8,703 nucleotides of DNA from Betaproteobacteria bacterium (GCA_009918225.1 RGEP01000066.1:1-8703); one strand, 5' to 3'. Shown: positions 1-6,527, counted from the first letter of the stretch. The notes: generated by a model not told the origin, from the letters alone. Numbers and translations: made by a program.

Positions 1-1132
1 CCGCTACCGGGCCGCCCAGCATCCACATCACATTGCCGCGGCCGTGGTCGGTCCCGCCCGTTCCGTTTTGCCTGACGGTACGGCCGAACTCGCTCATCAC
101 CACGATCACCGTGTGTTCAAAGGCATCACCCAGCCCTTGCACCAGTGATTCCAAACCCTCGCCCAGGCTGCCCAGTCGGTTGGCCAAAGCGCCGCGAGCG
201 CCACCTTGGTTCACATGCGTGTCCCAGCCGCCCACCGAGGTGAAGGCCAGTTGGGTATGGGGGTCGGCTTGTATGAGCTGTCCCAGGCGCAGGGCATCGG
301 CTGCGAACCCACGGGCCGTGGGGGCGCCCGCGTCTGCGCTGGGGTCGCTGCTGCGCCCGTTGTCGGCAGCAGCGCCGGCGTTCATCTGGGCATCGAGCCG
401 CGATTGGCGGCTGCGCGCCTCCGCCATGGCCATGCTGCGGCTCATTTCGCTGCGGCTGTCCCTGGTTTCTTGGAGGGTTCGGGCCAGCTCACCTTCGCGG
501 CCATACAGGCGCCCCAAGGCGGCTTGAAGCTCGGGGTTGTCGATGGCCTTGGACTCCAGGGCGCGTGGCCCCACACCCAGGTTGGCCACCGCTGCGCCAC
601 CGGCCAAGATGCGCGGCGGGGTGGGGCCCATGTTCACCGCACGTGTGGGTGCCGCGGGGCCGGGCAGTTGCGCGAGCAATCGGTTCATCCAACCATCGGG
701 CGTGCTCTTGCGGCCGGGTGTGCCGGTTTCCATGTAGTCCTGCGCGTCGAAGTGTGAGCGCGTGGGGTCTGGAGAACCGCTGGCGTGCACGAATCCCAGG
801 TGTCCGCGTTGCCACAGGGGCATCAGGCGCGCCAGGGCCGGGTGCAGGCCGAACAAAGAGTCGAGGGGGAGCACCGCTCCATCGGATGTTCCGGGTGCGG
901 GCAAGGCAATGGAGCCGCGCGACTGGCGGTAGCCCGCATCGCCATGCGGCACCACCACCGAAAGGCCATCCACGGCGCCGCGCAGCATCACCACCACCAA
1001 TTTGCGCGCGGGCCCGCCTTCGGAGCGCAGCGGCGCCGACGCCAAGGCAGTCGACAGGCCCGGCCACATCGTCCAGGCCCCTGTGGCCCAGGCTGCAGCG
1101 GTTGAAGAAAGCAGGAGGCGGCGTCGCAGCAT
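1..1132 (-). CDS. DUF1501 family exported protein, 3' end cut by window edge
   Basis: The reading frame is open from the ATG at 1132 to the window edge, giving 377 codons; the last roughly 10-40 residues are missing. The N-terminus MLRRRLLLSSTAAAW is a twin-arginine-type signal followed by a hydrophobic/Ala stretch, so export by Tat is likely. Family hallmarks are KLVVVMLRGAVDGLSVVVP at residues 44-62, the segment RSHFDAQDYMETGTPG, GGWDTH, and near the end SEFGRTVRQNGNGGTDHGRG. These match DUF1501 (PF07394), a family with an alkaline-phosphatase/sulfatase-like fold and no settled function. An Ala/Gly/Asp-rich low-complexity stretch (near MNAGAAADNGRSSDPSADAG) interrupts the middle. A GGAAGG ribosome-binding site lies about 6 nt before the ATG. 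The gene starts 15 bp after the DUF1800 stop, so the two are surely co-transcribed; this pairing is widely conserved. The family call is secure; the substrate and role are unknown. Confidence 0.93.
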   Translation of the reverse strand, partial: MLRRRLLLSSTAAAWATGAWTMWPGLSTALASAPLRSEGGPARKLVVVMLRGAVDGLSVVVPHGDAGYRQSRGSIALPAPGTSDGAVLPLDSLFGLHPALARLMPLWQRGHLGFVHASGSPDPTRSHFDAQDYMETGTPGRKSTPDGWMNRLLAQLPGPAAPTRAVNMGPTPPRILAGGAAVANLGVGPRALESKAIDNPELQAALGRLYGREGELARTLQETRDSRSEMSRSMAMAEARSRQSRLDAQMNAGAAADNGRSSDPSADAGAPTARGFAADALRLGQLIQADPHTQLAFTSVGGWDTHVNQGGARGALANRLGSLGEGLESLVQGLGDAFEHTVIVVMSEFGRTVRQNGTGGTDHGRGNVMWMLGGPVA

Positions 1133-1147
1133 GAGAGGCCTTCCGGT

Positions 1148-2782
1148 TTAGCGTTTCATGAATTCAGGACTCGACAACAACAGGGCCAGGCGCAGTGGGG
1201 CGGGCTCGGCGTTGACCGCTTCTCGTGTAGCGGGGTTCCACAGCGGTCCCAGGGCGTCCATCAGGCGCTGTGCATCGGCGTCTAGGCGAGCACCTTGACG
1301 CGCCCGGCGCTCAGCCAGGTTGCTGGCGAACTGCACACGCTGTGCGAAGGCCTCGGGGCTCATCCATGCACTGGCCACATTTTTGTAGCCATCGGGTGTC
1401 TGCGCGCCATACAGGGGCATGCCCGATTGCGCCAAGACCTGCAGCAACGGCCCCACATCGGCCGGTGTGCCCAAGCCCAGCGCCCGCAGGCTGCTGATCA
1501 GGTAGTGGTACGGCGTCTTGAATTTGACGCCGTAGCGTTGCGGCTGCCAAAACTCGTCCGATCCCATGAGCTCGCGCATGACCGCCTTGAGGTCACCCTG
1601 GGTGTTCAAGAAGCGCTCAGCCAGGCGGCTGACCAACGCAGCGGGCGGTTGATCGGCCACGAAGGCTTGCGCCAGCTTGTAGGCGATGTGGCGTGCCGTG
1701 GCCGGGTGGGCCGCCAAGACGTCCAGCGCCCGCTCGCCTTCAGCCTGACCGGCCGGCTCGATCGTGTGCCCCATCCAATGCTTGACGCCGTTGTCGTGTC
1801 GGCTGGGGTCGAACACAAACAGCGGCCCCGAACGCCCCAGGCGCGCCGAGCGGCCGTCGATCGTCCAGCCGGTGAGCATGCGCGCCAGTTCCGTCACATC
1901 TTGCTGCGTGTAGCCGCCGTCTACCCCCAGGGTGTGCAGCTCCATCAACTCGCGTGCGTAGTTCTCGTTCAAGCCGCTCAAGCGCGCCGCATTCGGGTTG
2001 GCCATGGCCTGCAAGGCCGGTGCGCGGTAACCGGGCTTCACGCTCTGCGCGTTGTCCAAGTACAGCAGCATGGCCGGGTGCTTGGCCGTGGCGCCCAGCA
2101 GGTCCCGGAACCGGCCCAGCACATGGGGCCGAACGGCTTCGCGTTCATAGGCACCGGCCAACACCGATACGGGCCCCTTGCCAATGAACACATTGAAGTG
2201 GTTGAACCAGAACTCGACCAACACCTCCTGCAACTGGGCGGGGCTTTCAATGGCGCGGGCCAAGCGAGCCTGGGCCGCCTGCAGCACCACGGGGCGCACA
2301 TATTCACGGCGGGCACGCGTTTGGGCCGCTTCGGCATTGCCCCCGTCGGCGCCGGCTGAACCCATGGTGGTGCCCATGGCACCGTCCATGGTGTTGGGGC
2401 CACCGGCCTCAGACGCCCGAGGCGGTGCCGCGCTGGTGGCCGCTTGAACCACCCGCCGAAAACGTCCCAGCAGTTCGGCCTGGCTCAACTCCAGCGTGTC
2501 CAGGCCCTGCAGCCGACTGGCCAGCGCGGTGGGCATATTGAGCCTTTGCGGCTCCAGTTGTTCAAGCAGGAAGTTGTCGAGCCAGGCTTGCGCGCCTTGG
2601 GCCTGCAAGGCCTGAATGTCAGCAGGCCTGGGCCCGTAGGCCAGTCGGTTGAGCGCGTGCAGCGCACGTGACGTTTCGCTTGAAGCATCGGTGCTGCGTG
2701 CCCACACCCGGTTCGGTCCCAATCCACAGGCCGCGCCGGTGCCCAGGAGCAGCCCGCCGGCCAGTCTTCGTCTGGAGATCAT
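1148..2782 (-). CDS. DUF1800 family exported protein
   Basis: This is a 544-residue protein if started at the ATG at 2782, preferred because a GGGAG ribosome-binding site lies 8 nt upstream and because it places MISRRRLAGGLLLGTGAACG, a Tat signal, at the N-terminus. Upstream in-frame ATGs at 2812 and 2863 have no good ribosome-binding site. DUF1800 (PF08811) landmarks are ALNRLAYGPRPADIQALQ near the start, EFWFNHFNVF around residue 190, NENYARELMELHTLGVDGG followed by YTQQDVTELARMLTGW around 270-310, and a terminal SSPEFMKR. Around residues 117-155 there is a Gly/Met/Ala-rich low-complexity insert, which separates the N-terminal region from the core. The protein precedes a DUF1501 protein in one operon, the usual arrangement. 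The pair probably acts together outside the cytoplasm, but the biochemical role is not established. Family call secure, function unknown. Confidence 0.95.
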   Translation of the reverse strand: MISRRRLAGGLLLGTGAACGLGPNRVWARSTDASSETSRALHALNRLAYGPRPADIQALQAQGAQAWLDNFLLEQLEPQRLNMPTALASRLQGLDTLELSQAELLGRFRRVVQAATSAAPPRASEAGGPNTMDGAMGTTMGSAGADGGNAEAAQTRARREYVRPVVLQAAQARLARAIESPAQLQEVLVEFWFNHFNVFIGKGPVSVLAGAYEREAVRPHVLGRFRDLLGATAKHPAMLLYLDNAQSVKPGYRAPALQAMANPNAARLSGLNENYARELMELHTLGVDGGYTQQDVTELARMLTGWTIDGRSARLGRSGPLFVFDPSRHDNGVKHWMGHTIEPAGQAEGERALDVLAAHPATARHIAYKLAQAFVADQPPAALVSRLAERFLNTQGDLKAVMRELMGSDEFWQPQRYGVKFKTPYHYLISSLRALGLGTPADVGPLLQVLAQSGMPLYGAQTPDGYKNVASAWMSPEAFAQRVQFASNLAERRARQGARLDADAQRLMDALGPLWNPATREAVNAEPAPLRLALLLSSPEFMKR

Positions 2783-3033
2783 CTGTCGGCTCCCGCTAGG
2801 GTGATGCGCCATGGTACGCCGCGGCGCTGCACCGCATGCCGGCGTCACGCGGCTGAATTGCAAACTTTTGTTTCTGATCGCCGCTTGGTCCTTCGCCCCG
2901 GGTCCTTGGCAATTGGCCGTTTGTGCTGGGTCCCTTGTCGCCCATGCAATGCAGCCTCAACACAATTGGAATGGCGCGATGGCAGCCCCAGGCATACGGT
3001 GGCGACTCCCGCAAAAACATGGAGAGTGAGGAG
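2783..3033. other. Divergent intergenic region, no confident promoter
   Basis: These 251 bp separate the minus-strand DUF1800/DUF1501 operon from the plus-strand lipoprotein gene and must hold promoters for both. No convincing -35/-10 pair was found by eye on either strand. Long open frames that cross it on the minus strand are antisense to the lipoprotein gene and are not believed. Confidence 0.4.
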
Positions 3034-3537
3034 ATGTTTGCAACTTGGAAACGCGCCCTGATGATGGGCCTGTTGGCCTTCGGTCTGGCCTTCCAGGCTG
3101 GATGTGCCGACAAGAAGGCTTCTGTGCAAGAGGCCAACAAGCAGCTGTGCCGTGACTACTTCCAGGCCTTCCTGAAAGGTGACACGGAGTGGATGAAGAA
3201 GCACATTGCCGCTGGTTTTGTCCGGCACGACCCCGGTTTGGGCTTTGAGGTCAAAGGCCCCGAAGGGGTGAAGAAGCTGCATGACGTGCTCATGCCAGCC
3301 TTCCCCGACATGAAGCTGCCCCTGCTGGACTTTGTGGCCGAGGGCGACAAGGTCTTGGTGCGGCTGAAGGTGCAGGCGACCCACACCGGCGCTTTGGGCG
3401 ATATGGCGGCCACAGGCAAGAAGATCGACATCGATGTGCTGGATCTCTTCCAGTTCAAAGATGGCGTGCTCATTGAGCACTGGGCCCTGTTGGACAACCT
3501 GGGCATGCTCAAGCAGCTCGGCGCCATTCCGCAATAA
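3034..3537 (+). CDS. SnoaL-like / ester-cyclase family lipoprotein
   Basis: A 167-residue protein starting at the ATG at 3034. A purine-rich GGAGAG ribosome-binding site sits 7 nt upstream, and the start gives a compact signal peptide, MFATWKRALMMGLLAFGLAF, ending in QAGC with the lipidated Cys at position 24. The -3 residue (Gln) is not ideal for a lipobox; the residue after the Cys is Ala, which favours outer-membrane sorting. The mature part reads as an NTF2-like SnoaL/predicted ester cyclase domain (PF07366/COG5485 type): QLCRDYFQAFLKGD, VRHDPG, GPEGVKKLHDVLMPAFPDM, EGDKVLVRLKVQATHTG, DLFQFKDGVLIEHWALLDN and a terminal LGMLKQLG. The ATG at 3019 is an alternative start 5 codons upstream. 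The gene stands alone and faces the ABM/DLH operon. The fold is likely; a catalytic role in this exported form is only inferred, and it may bind rather than convert a ligand. Confidence 0.87.
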   Translation: MFATWKRALMMGLLAFGLAFQAGCADKKASVQEANKQLCRDYFQAFLKGDTEWMKKHIAAGFVRHDPGLGFEVKGPEGVKKLHDVLMPAFPDMKLPLLDFVAEGDKVLVRLKVQATHTGALGDMAATGKKIDIDVLDLFQFKDGVLIEHWALLDNLGMLKQLGAIPQ

Positions 3538-3600
3538 GCGATCTGCAATAAGCGGTCTGCAATTAGCGATCCGCAGCAAGCGGTTCGCGGCATACGGGGT
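3531..3600 (+). repeat. Degenerate 14-bp tandem repeat, about five units
   Basis: Units begin at 3531 (GCAATAAGCGATCT), 3545 (GCAATAAGCGGTCT), 3559 (GCAATTAGCGATCC), 3573 (GCAGCAAGCGGTTC) and, more weakly, 3587 (GCGGCATACGGGGT). The first two units differ at one base; similarity decays along the array. The first unit contains the last Gln codon and TAA stop of the lipoprotein gene, so the array starts at the very 3' end of the coding sequence and runs into the intergenic region. There is no spacer between units, so it is not a CRISPR array. Slipped-strand expansion of the gene's 3' end is the simplest origin. Confidence 0.85.
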
Positions 3601-3621
3601 CCGCCATGAGCGGCCTCCTGC

Positions 3622-3653
3622 GGTTTCGATCGGTTTGCACCGACTTCGAAACC
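3622..3653. repeat. Hairpin with 13 bp of stem in a convergent gap
   Basis: GGTTTCGA (3622-3629) pairs with TCGAAACC (3646-3653), and inside it TCGGT (3630-3634) pairs with ACCGA (3639-3643) around a TTGC loop; a 2-nt CT bulge lies on the right side. It is symmetric enough to form in RNA from either strand. There is no U-tract after it, so it is not a classical intrinsic terminator, but its place downstream of two converging genes suits a transcript-end structure. Confidence 0.6.
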
Positions 3654-3660
3654 CGGCCAT

Positions 3661-3698
3661 CGCAGCAGCAGGGCCCCGATGAGGGTCCTGTTGCTGCG
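3661..3698 (+). terminator. Long 16-bp hairpin between convergent genes, probable transcript end
   Basis: The left arm CGCAGCAGCAGGGCCC (3661-3676) pairs with the right arm GGGTCCTGTTGCTGCG (3683-3698) around a CGATGA loop. All 16 positions pair in plus-strand RNA if two G-U pairs are allowed; in minus-strand RNA those two become A-C mismatches. This asymmetry suggests the structure serves the plus-strand lipoprotein transcript, although it also lies 10 bp beyond the stop of the minus-strand ABM gene. No run of U follows, so the termination role is an inference from position and stability. Confidence 0.55.
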
Positions 3699-3708
3699 CT
3701 TGGCTGTG

Positions 3709-4014
3709 CTACCCCTGCGAGCGCTGCAGCAGGCTGAAGTGCTCCACCTTGGGTGCTTCAGCGAAGTAGGGTCCCACGATGGCCCGCCACTGCGGGAACA
3801 GCGGGCCTTCGCGGAAGTGCACCGTGTGGTCTTCCAAGGTTTCCCAGAAGATCATCAGCAGGTAGCGCTCTGGGCTTTCCAGGCCCTTGTTGACCTTGTA
3901 GCCCCGAAAGCCGCGGGCCTGCGAGATGACGGTGTTCACCCCCCGCACAATGGCTTCGTCGAATTCGGCCTGGCGGCCGGGCTGGATGCGGATGTCGGCG
4001 AGTTCAAGGATCAT
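3709..4014 (-). CDS. Antibiotic biosynthesis monooxygenase (ABM) domain protein
   Basis: A 101-residue protein starting MILELADIRIQPGRQAEFDEA, with an AGGAA ribosome-binding site 7 nt upstream. The whole length fits one dimeric alpha/beta-barrel ABM domain (PF03992): a first beta strand with LADIRIQPGR, a helix with AEFDEAIVRGV, then GFRGYKVNKGLESPERYLLMIFWETLEDHTVHFREG and a terminal strand VEHFSLL. The usual family length is about 100 residues, so it is complete. Members range from quinone-forming monooxygenases to haem-degrading enzymes and stress proteins, so the substrate cannot be assigned. It starts 17 bp after the dienelactone hydrolase stop and is therefore the second gene of that operon, which hints at a role in oxidation or detoxification of small organic compounds. 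Confidence 0.88.
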   Translation of the reverse strand: MILELADIRIQPGRQAEFDEAIVRGVNTVISQARGFRGYKVNKGLESPERYLLMIFWETLEDHTVHFREGPLFPQWRAIVGPYFAEAPKVEHFSLLQRSQG

Positions 4015-4031
4015 GGTGACGTTCCTGGTGC

Positions 4032-4910
4032 TTATGCCGCGCCGTGGGCCTTGAACCAGGCCAGGCAGCGTGTCCAGCCGTCGTCAGCCGCCTCTTTGCG
4101 GTAGGTGGGGCGGTAGTCGGCATGGAAGGCGTGCGGGGCATCGGGGTACACCACGAATTCGCTGCGCTTGGCCGCGGCACTGCCCTGTTGCTGCAGCGCT
4201 GTTTTCATCTGCTCCACGGTGCTCAGTGGAATGCCATCGTCCTTGCCGCCGTACAGGCCCAGCACCGGCGCCTGCAACCGGCCCACCTGGTCGATCGGGT
4301 GGCTGGGCCACACCGGGTTTGGAGCCCCCACCAGGCGGCCGTACCACGCCACACCGGCCTTCAGGCGTGGCTGGTGCGCGGCATACAGCCAGGTGATGCG
4401 GCCGCCCCAGCAAAAGCCGGTCACCGCCGCGCGAGACACATCGGATCCTTGTGTTTGGGCCCAGGCCAAACACGCGTCCAGGTCGGCCATCACCTGCGCA
4501 TCGGGCGTCTTCATGATGATCTCGGCGATCAGCTTGGCAATCTCGCCATACGAGGTGGGGTCGCCCGCGCGCGCGAACAATTCAGGCGCAATCGCGCAGT
4601 AGCCGGCCCGTGCAAAGCGGTTGGCCACATCGGCGATGTGCTCATGAACGCCAAAGATCTCGCTGACCACCAACACCACCGGCGCGTTGCGCGCACCTGC
4701 CGGCATCGCGCGGTAGGCCGGCAGCTTGAAGCCGCCGGAGTCGATGGTGACCTCGCCCACGGTCAGCCCGGCGGTTGGGGTCTTGATGGCGGTTTGCGCC
4801 ACCACCGGGCCTGCGGCGGCGGCGATGCCGACCCCCAGGGCCCCACGGGTGAAGCGGCGGCGGTCTAGGCCGCCAGGCGGAACAAGGCTGTCGAAATCGG
4901 CTTGGGACAT
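4032..4910 (-). CDS. Dienelactone hydrolase family protein with Tat signal
   Basis: A 292-residue alpha/beta hydrolase from the ATG at 4910. The N-terminus has LDRRRFTRGALGVGIAAAAG, a Tat signal, so the enzyme is probably exported. The mature part begins near Gln39. All catalytic positions of the dienelactone hydrolase family are visible: Cys167 in GFCWGG, Asp224 in GGKDDGIP, His259 in PDAPHAFHADYR, and the supporting Glu84 in SEIFGVHEHI. Known family members hydrolyse cyclic lactones and related esters, as in chloroaromatic degradation, but most genomic copies like this one have no proven substrate. The frame stays open up to a TTG at 4952; that start was rejected because it has no ribosome-binding site and would bury the Tat signal deeper. 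The ABM-like gene follows in the same operon. Confidence 0.92.
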   Translation of the reverse strand: MSQADFDSLVPPGGLDRRRFTRGALGVGIAAAAGPVVAQTAIKTPTAGLTVGEVTIDSGGFKLPAYRAMPAGARNAPVVLVVSEIFGVHEHIADVANRFARAGYCAIAPELFARAGDPTSYGEIAKLIAEIIMKTPDAQVMADLDACLAWAQTQGSDVSRAAVTGFCWGGRITWLYAAHQPRLKAGVAWYGRLVGAPNPVWPSHPIDQVGRLQAPVLGLYGGKDDGIPLSTVEQMKTALQQQGSAAAKRSEFVVYPDAPHAFHADYRPTYRKEAADDGWTRCLAWFKAHGAA

Positions 4911-4917
4911 GGTTGTG

Positions 4918-4938
4918 CACACCGGTTGAAAAGGTGTG
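4918..4938 (-). promoter_or_regulatory. Inverted repeat just upstream of the dienelactone hydrolase start
   Basis: CACACC (4918-4923) and GGTGTG (4933-4938) form a perfect 6-bp inverted repeat with a 9-nt spacer, ending 7 bp before the ATG at 4910 on the minus strand. No ordinary ribosome-binding site is seen in this leader. It could be a repressor operator or a small mRNA hairpin over the translation start; the sequence alone does not decide, and a chance repeat of this size is possible. Confidence 0.35.
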
Positions 4939-4983
4939 TTGATGGTAGCCAAGCGCGCAAGCGGGTGCGGATGGTCGTCGAGT

Positions 4984-4996
4984 GACCCGGCGGGTC
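4984..4996 (-). repeat. Short GC palindrome after the cysteine-peptidase-like gene
   Basis: GACCCGGCGGGTC is a perfect 6+6 palindrome about one central base, 8 bp beyond the stop of the minus-strand gene at 5005. It may help end that transcript, but the loop is tight and no U-run follows. Confidence 0.3.
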
Positions 4997-5004
4997 GCCT
5001 TGGC

Positions 5005-5520
5005 TTAGGCGCTCAGGCGCTGGCGTACCGCAGCGGCCAGTGCACGGCCTTCTTGTGCGACGAGTTCGGCAGGCTCGGCGGGCATCGGCTGCCAGTTGCC
5101 CGGTGGCGGTCGCAGCCACAGGATCGACCGCTGCTCGTCAATCGATTTCTTGGCCAGTGCCGAGCTCCACGGGGGCAGCAAACGGGTGATGACCAAGTCG
5201 GGAACCAGGGGCTCAGCCGCCTGCAGGTGGGTTGTGGCGGCGTCTATGAGCCACCCTTGGCAGCTGCACACCACGTGGCCATTCCATTTCCCCGGTTGCT
5301 CCTGGTCGGTGAAACCCACCACGAAGTTGCCCTGTGGATAACCGTACAGCACCTGGCATTCAAGGAGGCCGGCGGTGAACCCCAGCGCCTTCAGCGCGTG
5401 GGCGGTGACCTGTGCCGTGAGTGCGCAATAGGTCTTGTGTTCGCTGGGGACCGTTTGATAATACGTTGCGCCCAGTGCAGCGAGGGTGGCTTCAATCGAT
5501 GTGTTCAGGTTCAACGTCAT
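5005..5520 (-). CDS. Unnamed protein with possible papain/transglutaminase-like Cys-His-Asp triad
   Basis: A 171-residue soluble protein with no signal peptide. Three conserved-looking blocks appear in the order expected for a papain or transglutaminase-like fold: Cys32 at the start of a helix (TYCALTAQVTAHALKALGF), His82 in WNGHVV, and Asp93 in GWLIDAATTHL. The WNGHVV...GWLIDAAT pattern resembles small uncharacterised proteins of the transglutaminase-like superfamily. The C-terminal part (residues about 105-171) is Pro/Ala-rich with SILWLRPPPGNWQPM. The start ATG at 5520 has no clear ribosome-binding site; a promoter at 5547-5576 would give a leader of about 20 nt. It is transcribed away from the HTH/membrane gene pair, which suggests shared control. 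That it is an active peptidase or acyltransferase is an inference from three residues. Confidence 0.72.
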   Translation of the reverse strand: MTLNLNTSIEATLAALGATYYQTVPSEHKTYCALTAQVTAHALKALGFTAGLLECQVLYGYPQGNFVVGFTDQEQPGKWNGHVVCSCQGWLIDAATTHLQAAEPLVPDLVITRLLPPWSSALAKKSIDEQRSILWLRPPPGNWQPMPAEPAELVAQEGRALAAAVRQRLSA

Positions 5521-5546
5521 GCCGCAAACATCTGCGTTTTCCCGTC

Positions 5547-5576
5547 AATATAGTATAAAAATAGCTTATAAGTCAA
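5547..5576 (-). promoter_or_regulatory. Sigma70-type promoter for the cysteine-peptidase-like gene
   Basis: Read on the minus strand, TTGACT (5576-5571) and TATATT (5552-5547) form a -35/-10 pair with an 18-bp spacer, in a markedly AT-rich 57-bp gap. Transcription would begin near 5540, about 20 nt before the ATG at 5520. An 8-bp palindrome CTTATAAG (5565-5572) overlaps the -35 box and is a natural place for the divergent HTH protein to bind. A plus-strand -10 candidate, TATAAA (5554-5559), lies in the same gap but lacks a good -35, so the two promoters probably overlap. Confidence 0.55.
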
Positions 5577-5577
5577 A

Positions 5578-5955
5578 ATGACCAATAAATCCGGCATTAA
5601 CGCGACGCTGTACGCGCTCATGAACCTGCTGGACGCCGCCGAAAGCCAGACGGGCTTGGCGGCGCTAGACGAGGTGAGCAAGGCGATCGTGCGTGCCCTT
5701 TTTGAGCGCCAGGCTACCGGGGTATCCACTTGCATCACCGACGTGTCGTCTCAGTGCGGCATTGATGCCGCGCCGGCCACGCTGCTGCGCCGACTGCGGT
5801 CGCTGCAGCACACCGGTTGGCTGCGCGTCGTTCCGTCGACCCTGCACCATCGGCGTCAGGAAGTCCTGCTCACGCCCTTGGCCTTGCGCGAGATCCAGCG
5901 GGCTTCGGACCACGCAGAAAAGGCGTTGTCCAAGATTCGACCGGCCATGCCATGA
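5578..5955 (+). CDS. MarR-like winged-helix transcriptional regulator
   Basis: A 125-residue basic protein beginning MTNKSGINATLYALMNLLDA. After an N-terminal helix, residues about 34-105 read as a winged helix: KAIVRALFERQ, then ITDVSSQCGIDAAPATLLRRLRSLQHTGWL as helix-turn-helix, and a wing LHHRRQEVLLTPLALREI ending in the R-x-V-x-LT pattern common in MarR-type regulators. It is at the short end for the family. The ATG at 5578 has no evident ribosome-binding site, so the mRNA may be leaderless or nearly so. It lies divergent to the 171-residue protein gene with only 57 bp between, and its stop overlaps the start of the membrane protein gene (ATGA). It most likely controls this small cluster and itself. 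DNA-binding fold likely; ligand unknown. Confidence 0.78.
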   Translation: MTNKSGINATLYALMNLLDAAESQTGLAALDEVSKAIVRALFERQATGVSTCITDVSSQCGIDAAPATLLRRLRSLQHTGWLRVVPSTLHHRRQEVLLTPLALREIQRASDHAEKALSKIRPAMP

Positions 5956-6527
5956 TCCAAACGCTATTCAAATCCGAGGACTGGAAGTCCAGCCTGCTCA
6001 TCACGGTGGTGATTGCCTGCTGTTATGCCGGCGCAATCCAGCTCAACAACCTCGTGCTCTTCAATTGGCTTGAGTTCGACCGTGGGCGTTTCTTGGTGTT
6101 TGTGCCTGCCGGCCTGAAGTTCTTGCTGCTGATGTGCCTGCGCGGGGCGGCCGTACCCGGCCTCATCTTGGGCATTACGGTGGCGTGCCGCGGCATGTTC
6201 CCGGAGCTCTCCTTGGTGGGGTGCTTGGCCATGGGCCTGGGCCTGACCCTCTCGGCGGTGTTGGCCATTGCCGGCGCTACCCGGCTGCTCAGGGTCTCCT
6301 TCCCTTGGACGCAGATTCACAAGGGGCAACTGTTGGCCCTGTTGGCCGTCATGGCCTTGGCCGATGCCTTGGCCTCTCAGTGGCTGCTCACCGCTTTACA
6401 GCTGGACACGGCTGAAGGCTTTCTGCGTGAAGTGGGGCAGGGTGCGCTGGGTCGCATGATGGGTTCCATCCTGGTGCTGGCAGCCTTTGTGTGGCTGCGT
6501 CGAGGGGCGCAGCCGAACTTGTCCTGA
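5952..6527 (+). CDS. Polytopic inner-membrane protein of unknown function
   Basis: A 191-residue protein whose ATG at 5952 overlaps the TGA of the upstream regulator gene, so translation is probably coupled; no separate ribosome-binding site is seen. About six hydrophobic segments are visible: roughly residues 13-31 (SSLLITVVIACCYAG), 47-63 (FLVFVPAGLKFLLLMCL), 66-82, 89-110, 125-145 and 168-184, the last followed by a basic C-terminus (WLRRGAQPN). The alternation of VPAGLKFLLLMCLRGAAVPGLILG and GRMMGSILVLAAF recalls the MASE1-type sensory membrane domain, which is often found alone or fused to signalling domains; that likeness is only by eye. No catalytic motif is present. Being paired with a winged-helix protein, it may sense a signal or take part in transport. 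The frame is open upstream to 5817, but that part is a shadow of the regulator gene. Confidence 0.78.
   Translation: MIQTLFKSEDWKSSLLITVVIACCYAGAIQLNNLVLFNWLEFDRGRFLVFVPAGLKFLLLMCLRGAAVPGLILGITVACRGMFPELSLVGCLAMGLGLTLSAVLAIAGATRLLRVSFPWTQIHKGQLLALLAVMALADALASQWLLTALQLDTAEGFLREVGQGALGRMMGSILVLAAFVWLRRGAQPNLS

Noticed and set aside
1295..2359. Long plus-strand open frame (354 codons) opposite the DUF1800 gene
   Set aside because: It is antisense to a clearly recognised DUF1800 protein, has no family features, and reflects the GC-rich codon pattern of the real gene.
3531..3600. CRISPR array
   Set aside because: Units are only 14 bp, directly adjacent with no spacers, and there are no cas genes.
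2845..3660. Minus-strand open frame of 271 codons over the SnoaL-like gene
   Set aside because: It is a mirror of the lipoprotein gene, runs through the 14-bp repeats, and has a composition unlike a folded protein.
4911..4952. N-terminal extension of the dienelactone hydrolase from a TTG at 4952
   Set aside because: No ribosome-binding site precedes the TTG, and the start at 4910 places the Tat motif at the usual distance.
5817..5951. Upstream extension of the membrane protein
   Set aside because: It overlaps the winged-helix coding sequence in another frame; the ATG at 5952 in an ATGA overlap is a far better start.
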